Both the position numbers and the translations under genes were made by a program. The notes under the pieces are model-generated. The model did not search any database. It was not told the origin of the DNA and saw nothing but the letters and a program-made list of their open reading frames with translations. Shown one piece after another: positions 59,585 through 64,000 of a stretch of 64,000 nt of DNA. The DNA comes from Archivesica marissinica (lineage: Eukaryota; Mollusca; Bivalvia; Venerida; Vesicomyidae), in contig CM026390.1 of NCBI GenBank assembly GCA_014843695.1, positions 60,791,851 through 60,855,850 on the forward strand, in the 5' to 3' direction. Each line of letters opens with the position of its first letter. Position 1 is the first letter of the stretch.

Positions 59585-59963
59585 GCACTGATACAGCACC
59601 ACACGCACTGATACAGCACCACAAGCACTGATACAGCACCACAAGCACTGATACAGCACCACACGCACTGATACAGCACCACAAGCACTGATACAGCACC
59701 ACAAGCACTGATACAGCACCACACGCACTGATACAGCACCACACGCACTGATACAGCACCACAAGCACTGATACAGCACCACAAGCACTGATACAGCACC
59801 ACACGCACTGATACAGCACCACAAGCACTGATACAGCACCACAAGCACTGATACAGCACCACAAGCACTGATACAGCACCACAAGCACTGATACAGCACC
59901 ACAAGCACTGATACAGCACCACAAGCACTGATACAGCACCACAAGCACTGATACAGCACCACA
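59585..59963. repeat. 20-bp minisatellite, 19 copies
   Basis: Near-perfect unit gcactgatacagcaccacaa, with acaag/acacg as the only frequent variant. Very homogeneous, hence young or recently homogenised. Confidence 0.97.
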
Positions 59964-60295
59964 ATTGTCCACCCAAATTTAACAGATACTATTGTATGCG
60001 ATATTTTGCTATATTCGTAATTAAAATGGTGTACTTGGTTTTATATGCATGTCTTTTCTAGTGGCGTATGGGTATATTAAAAGAGACAGTTCCAATCTAC
60101 AATGTGTATGCAGCCTATAAACATGTGCTAAAATAATATGCAGACAATTGAGACAGAAAAGTTATACACACATCAGCAAAATATAGATTTTTAATGCCTA
60201 TGTTATGGTGTATGTATTGTTCAGATTCATGTCCGAGTAAAAATCAATATTCTACTAATATGTTTTGGATGGGACTTTATTAGACTCCATGATAT
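59964..60295. other. Unique spacer
   Basis: Nothing recognised. It may be intronic to the GPCR gene on the minus strand. Confidence 0.4.
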
Positions 60296-60608
60296 GTGTC
60301 TGCTGAAATGTGTAAGGAATCAGTTGTAAATGACACGTGTCTCCTGAAATGTGTAAGGAATCAGTTGTAAATGACACGTGTCTCCTGAAATGTGTAAGGA
60401 CTCAGTTGTAAATGACATGTGTCTCCAGCACTGTGTAAGGACTCAGTTGTAAATGACATGTGTCTCCAGCACTGTGTAAGGAATCAGTTGTAAATGACAT
60501 GTGTCTCCAGCACTGTGTAAGGAATCAGTTGTAAATGACATGTGTCTCCAGCACTGTGTAAGGAATCAGTTGTAAATGACATGTGTCTCCAGCACTGTGT
60601 AAGGACTC
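60296..60608. repeat. 41-bp tandem repeat, about 7.6 copies
   Basis: Unit gtgtctccagcactgtgtaa plus ggaatcagttgtaaatgacat, with ctcctgaaatg variants on the left. It starts 141 bp from the GPCR exon donor and probably lies within its first intron. Confidence 0.93.
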
Positions 60609-60748
60609 CAGCAATGTTTACGGAAACTGTGGTGTGTCTCCGGAAATAGGTAAAGAAGCAGCTGTCATAAATTGCAAATGTGTCTCCAGACTTTTGGAAG
60701 GTAATTAGAGTAAATTATGTTGTTGTCAACAAATATTTAGGTACCTAC

Positions 60749-61103
60749 CATTGTACAGGTTCTGCAGAAGGCTGATTGGAATGCAGAAGACAGCCACAAG
60801 AATGTCAGCAACAGCAAGGTTCCCAATGAAGAAGTTTGTGAGAGTGTGCAATCTTCTTGTCCGACTTACAACAGCAATCACAGCAAGGTTACCAAACAAA
60901 GCAAACAGGAATATTATTCCATAGGCGATCGAGTAAATTACTATCATAAATACGGGTTGTTTTATATCCGGAAATAGTTCGATGTCCGTAGAGTTTGTAT
61001 CCATTGAAAGAATTGTGTTTGAATTATTTTCGAGATGCGTCATTTCTGTACTAGTAGTGTGATTATATAGATCAGACATCAATCCTTCACGAGAGTCCTT
61101 CAT
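60749..61103 (-). CDS. First coding exon of a class A neuropeptide GPCR (NPFF/QRFP-receptor-like)
   Basis: Starts at ATG 61103, with an in-frame stop upstream at 61172-61170, and encodes 118 residues plus one base. The N-terminal ~47 residues are extracellular with N-glycosylation sequons at N14, N26 and N37. TM1 (about 52-79) has the class A 'GN' at 71-72. After 'RTRRLHTLTNFF' TM2 carries 'NLAVADILVAVFCIP' with the conserved Asp at 100, and the exon stops at 'LLQNLYN'. The donor g|gtaggt follows at 60748, phase 1. The TM2 end resembles NPFF, QRFP and related RFamide or trissin-type receptors; a closer call needs TM3-TM7. Such receptors signal through G proteins at the plasma membrane. No further exon was found leftwards, so a long repeat-filled intron or a partial gene is likely. 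Confidence 0.88.
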
Positions 61104-62038
61104 TTTTCCCAGTATTTCAAGCAAATTAAAAAATATGTGTACGTTGCTAAATATTTGAATAATATATGTTTATCATTGACCAGGGCAATTTAATTAAACA
61201 ATGTATTCCTGATAAATCCAAAGTTAAGACTACTGTCAGATCTAGGAAACGTAAGATTGCTACCTTCCTTTGAATTATTGCTCCACTCTAAAGAGGAGAC
61301 ACTCATATTTTCCGATAGCTCCAGAATCAATCAGCGCTAGTAATTTATTAATGAAACTGGAACTATTGGATTTTTGCCGTCACAGGGCAACTGCAGCGTA
61401 ATCGAGAAGTTAACACGAAATCATCGTCTCTTGTATTATACGAATACAGACAGACAAGTGTAGAAAGTTGGCGGATTCTGTGCATTACTGTTCACTGGCA
61501 AGTCATGCATCTTTGCATTTAATGTGTATATAAATTATATATTATGTTTTAGTGTGTATTACGCTCTTCAATTCTGGAGGAAATAAAAGAATATATTGAC
61601 AGGACAATTCCAAATATGTACATGCTACACTGACTGGACACTATACATTGGCTGGGCAGCAGTTTCCGTTGAACGTAACGCTGTCAGTAAAATATTGAAT
61701 ATTGAATTACTACTCTAATTAAAACTTACCAATATACCAAAAATTCAGAAAAACATAATAACAATATCCCCAAGATATTTTGCAAGCACATTTTGCCTTG
61801 CACTGACATTTAAATACTATCTCGGTTAATAATCATGCGATCGAAATATATAAGTCATTATTCAGAATGTAGAATCAACGGGATTAGTTTAGCATATGTA
61901 TTGTCTATCTATGTTTTTCATACAAACCATACATACAATGCATAGATAAATAGGATGATAATGGTCACAACAAATAAATGAAATGGAAATATTCAGAAAA
62001 CAATGAATTGTTTTACAAGAGTGGATCTGTACATAACA
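61104..62038. other. Upstream region of the GPCR exon
   Basis: AT-rich sequence that may hold the 5' UTR, further 5' exons or the promoter on the minus strand. I see no decisive TATA box, initiator or acceptor, and no repeats. Confidence 0.4.
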
Positions 62039-62208
62039 ATGTTGGCTTAAATGTAACAACCGCGTGTCAAACATTAGGGAATAAATGGTCCAAATGCACG
62101 GGTTACCAATCAGTCCAACTGAAATGTTGGCTTGTATGTAACAACCGTATGTCAAACATTAGGGAGTAAATGGTCCAAATGCACGGGTTACCAATCAGTC
62201 CAACTGCA
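62039..62208. repeat. 85-bp direct duplication, 2 copies
   Basis: Units at 62039-62123 and 62124-62208 begin atgttggctt and share aacattagggaataaatggt and acgggttaccaatcagtcca. Few differences (aaatgtaac/gtatgtaac, cgcgtg/cgtatg). Confidence 0.93.
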
Positions 62209-62241
62209 ATTATTATGCAGAGTATAAAAGTATTGCAATAC

Positions 62242-62515
62242 TTCGAATCTGTAGTCCAGTGGACTGGTAATCCAGGGATCGCAGGTTCGATCCCCCGTCT
62301 GACCCTAATAAAATTAACAGTCTTCCAGATGGGACGTTAAACCGAATTCTCGTGTCCGTGCTTTCATTGTGCACGTAAAAAGAACCAGGGGAGATTCTGG
62401 AATGGGTCTCTGTCTGTATCATTGCACTATCCTCAAAATCTAAAATGACTAATCTCTTCAGGAGGCGTCTCTCATATGGGCAATCGGTAGCGACGATAAA
62501 TAAACATACGACACA
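62242..62515 (+). mobile_element. tRNA-derived SINE (tRNA-Thr-like head), copy D
   Basis: Plus-strand full-length copy: gtagtccagtgg head, box B ggttcgatccc, body with gtgcacgtaaaaagaacca, tail gcgacgataaataaacatac. It has the same 12-nt head deletion as copy A. Confidence 0.88.
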
Positions 62516-64000
62516 CGGAAGCCCTCAAGTAAAGAACGACACTTACACTGAAAGCAACACTATAGAGACTACCCATCTCATGCATGGTCCAAACTATATA
62601 CTTTTCTTTTTATAGAGATGTGTCTCTTTTTTTTCTGTAATCATTTTTATTTTCGTTGCGTACTATTTTCACGACAGAAACTCTGTCATTTAGTCTAATC
62701 AAACGTTAGCTTGACTTTCTGGTGCGGGCCGTTGTCTAATGTTGCTAAACACGTGTGGCCCAAACCATTTGCATGTTCATGCTATGTATTGTATTACTTT
62801 ATGTAGGACGTATTTACTATTGATTTGCAATGAGATATGATGTTTGGGTCAGATACTAATTTATTCTAATATATACCCCAACAAATAATAAATAGCTACC
62901 AGCAAACCACGTGGTTAGAATATATTGTGTGCTTCATGTTTCATATATACGTGTGACCCAACTGAAGGAATTGGTTTCGTGTCTGGAAAGTCGTTTTTGC
63001 AAACATGCAGATTATAATTTTATGATGTATTATTGTGGAACCAGAAATTGTTTGCATTTCTTATTATGAACAGTGTGCATTTTGGGGCATTTGTGTTCAT
63101 CTTAATGAGACCTTTTGTGAATTTATATCAGGACTACTTGCTCTGGCGCATGGGTGAGTAAACAACCATATGATTCATACGCATTCCATTAATTAACACG
63201 TGTTTGTAAACAATGAAACATGGTGAAAAACTCCATGATGCAGCTATGCCTTTATTGGGTTTAACTTCAAACTGAGGTTGAATCTTGTCTTGAACTGAGA
63301 ATTTCGCTGTGAAAGATGATATATTTACAATACAAGGAAGAAGTATAACATTTAGCGGTGTGCATCAAATGTTATTCGCCCTCGTTTATTTCCCGCCGTC
63401 TTTTGGTCGGTGTTGTCACGAGATCAAAGATCAGCAAAAGGCGACCGGAAGGGAAAATAATTTCTTAAATTCTAAATATTATTGCTTAATCAACCGTTAT
63501 TATGTGTATCCATCCAAACCAAGCAACGTCAATGCCGTCAGTACACCTATTACAACGAGAAACTAATTTCTAATGTCTTCAATGGTGTTAAAATATGCCG
63601 GTAAAACACCACTCTTTCTTAATTTTATGAAACTATCCTGTTGTTATTGAAAACAGAGACTAAATGCTTAACGTCATAGGGAACGGCCCATTTCCAGAGC
63701 AATAGTCTCCAACCTCTGTAGGCGACTGACAACTTTCTCACATACCTCACATATCACAATTTATCATTTATCCTAGGTCAGGCGCTCGTAGTTCTACACA
63801 TGTAGCATGAAAGTAAATACAGAGATGCATTTAAAACACTTAAATTAAACTGATTTGATCTGATTTGTACACATTCTTAATTTGCTTCTTCACCTAAATA
63901 TGATTTGATATTTCATATTCTGGAACTTTCTGCAAATATTCATTTAAATATTAACCATTTTCTTTTTATCATCCATTTACTCACTAATATAATAAGTTCT
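62516..64000. other. Unique DNA to the window end
   Basis: AT-rich and free of tandem arrays. A plus-strand open frame at 63309-63566 (85 codons, starting at a non-ATG codon context) has no recognisable family. No RNA genes seen. Confidence 0.4.

Noticed and set aside
63309..63566. 85-codon plus-strand frame
   Set aside because: No homologous family recognised, no splice or start evidence; left as unannotated unique DNA.

Overview
This window looks like an animal nuclear genome scaffold, most likely a lophotrochozoan and probably a bivalve mollusc. The evidence is AT-rich non-coding DNA, intron-containing genes, no bacterial-style ORF packing, several tRNA-headed SINE families, decayed non-LTR (LINE) coding relics, and one exon of a metazoan class A neuropeptide GPCR. 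Two runs of exactly 1000 N (13377-14376 and 50932-51931) are scaffold gaps that abut tandem arrays. I cannot name the species.

Tandem repeats dominate. I find at least 15 unrelated minisatellite or satellite families with units of 13, 20, 20, 21, 21, 24, 25, 28, 34, 35, 41, 43, 49, 51, 58, 59, 62 and 85 bp. Nearly all long open frames in the window are shadows of arrays whose unit length is a multiple of three or whose unit lacks stops. The largest is the 1057-codon frame over the 21-bp array.

Layout. 0-10 kb: a 13-bp minisatellite, a 58-bp array, SINEs, two MITE- or hairpin-like elements, and three LINE relics (RT C-terminus at 5.4-6.0 kb, ORF1 at 7.7-8.9 kb, RT C-terminus at 9.7-10.1 kb). 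10.7-13.4 kb: 49-bp, 20-bp and GT arrays up to gap 1. 14.4-43.7 kb: a complex segmental duplication in which four arrays (T1 34 bp, T2 51 bp, T3 21 bp, T4 35 bp) alternate with shared single-copy blocks. These blocks carry an elongator tRNA-Met-like gene with a 20-nt intron-like insert, a terminal-exon-like coding segment present four times, and a LINE ORF1 fragment. 44.1-45.3 kb: a LINE RT relic on the minus strand, interrupted by a 25-bp minisatellite that grew out of its own coding sequence. 46.2-50.9 kb: about 76 copies of a 62-bp unit up to gap 2. 52-60.6 kb: five more minisatellites with SINEs between them. 60.7-64 kb: the GPCR exon on the minus strand, followed by mostly unique DNA with one SINE.

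The one confident protein gene is the first coding exon of a peptide GPCR (NPFF/QRFP-receptor-like) at 60749-61103, minus strand. Its remaining exons were not found in the window, so its first intron may run leftwards through much of the array-rich DNA. The most informative biology is in repeat birth and turnover: small tandem arrays nucleated inside a LINE and two SINEs, near-identical flanks around arrays of very different length, and the intron-bearing tRNA-Met family.
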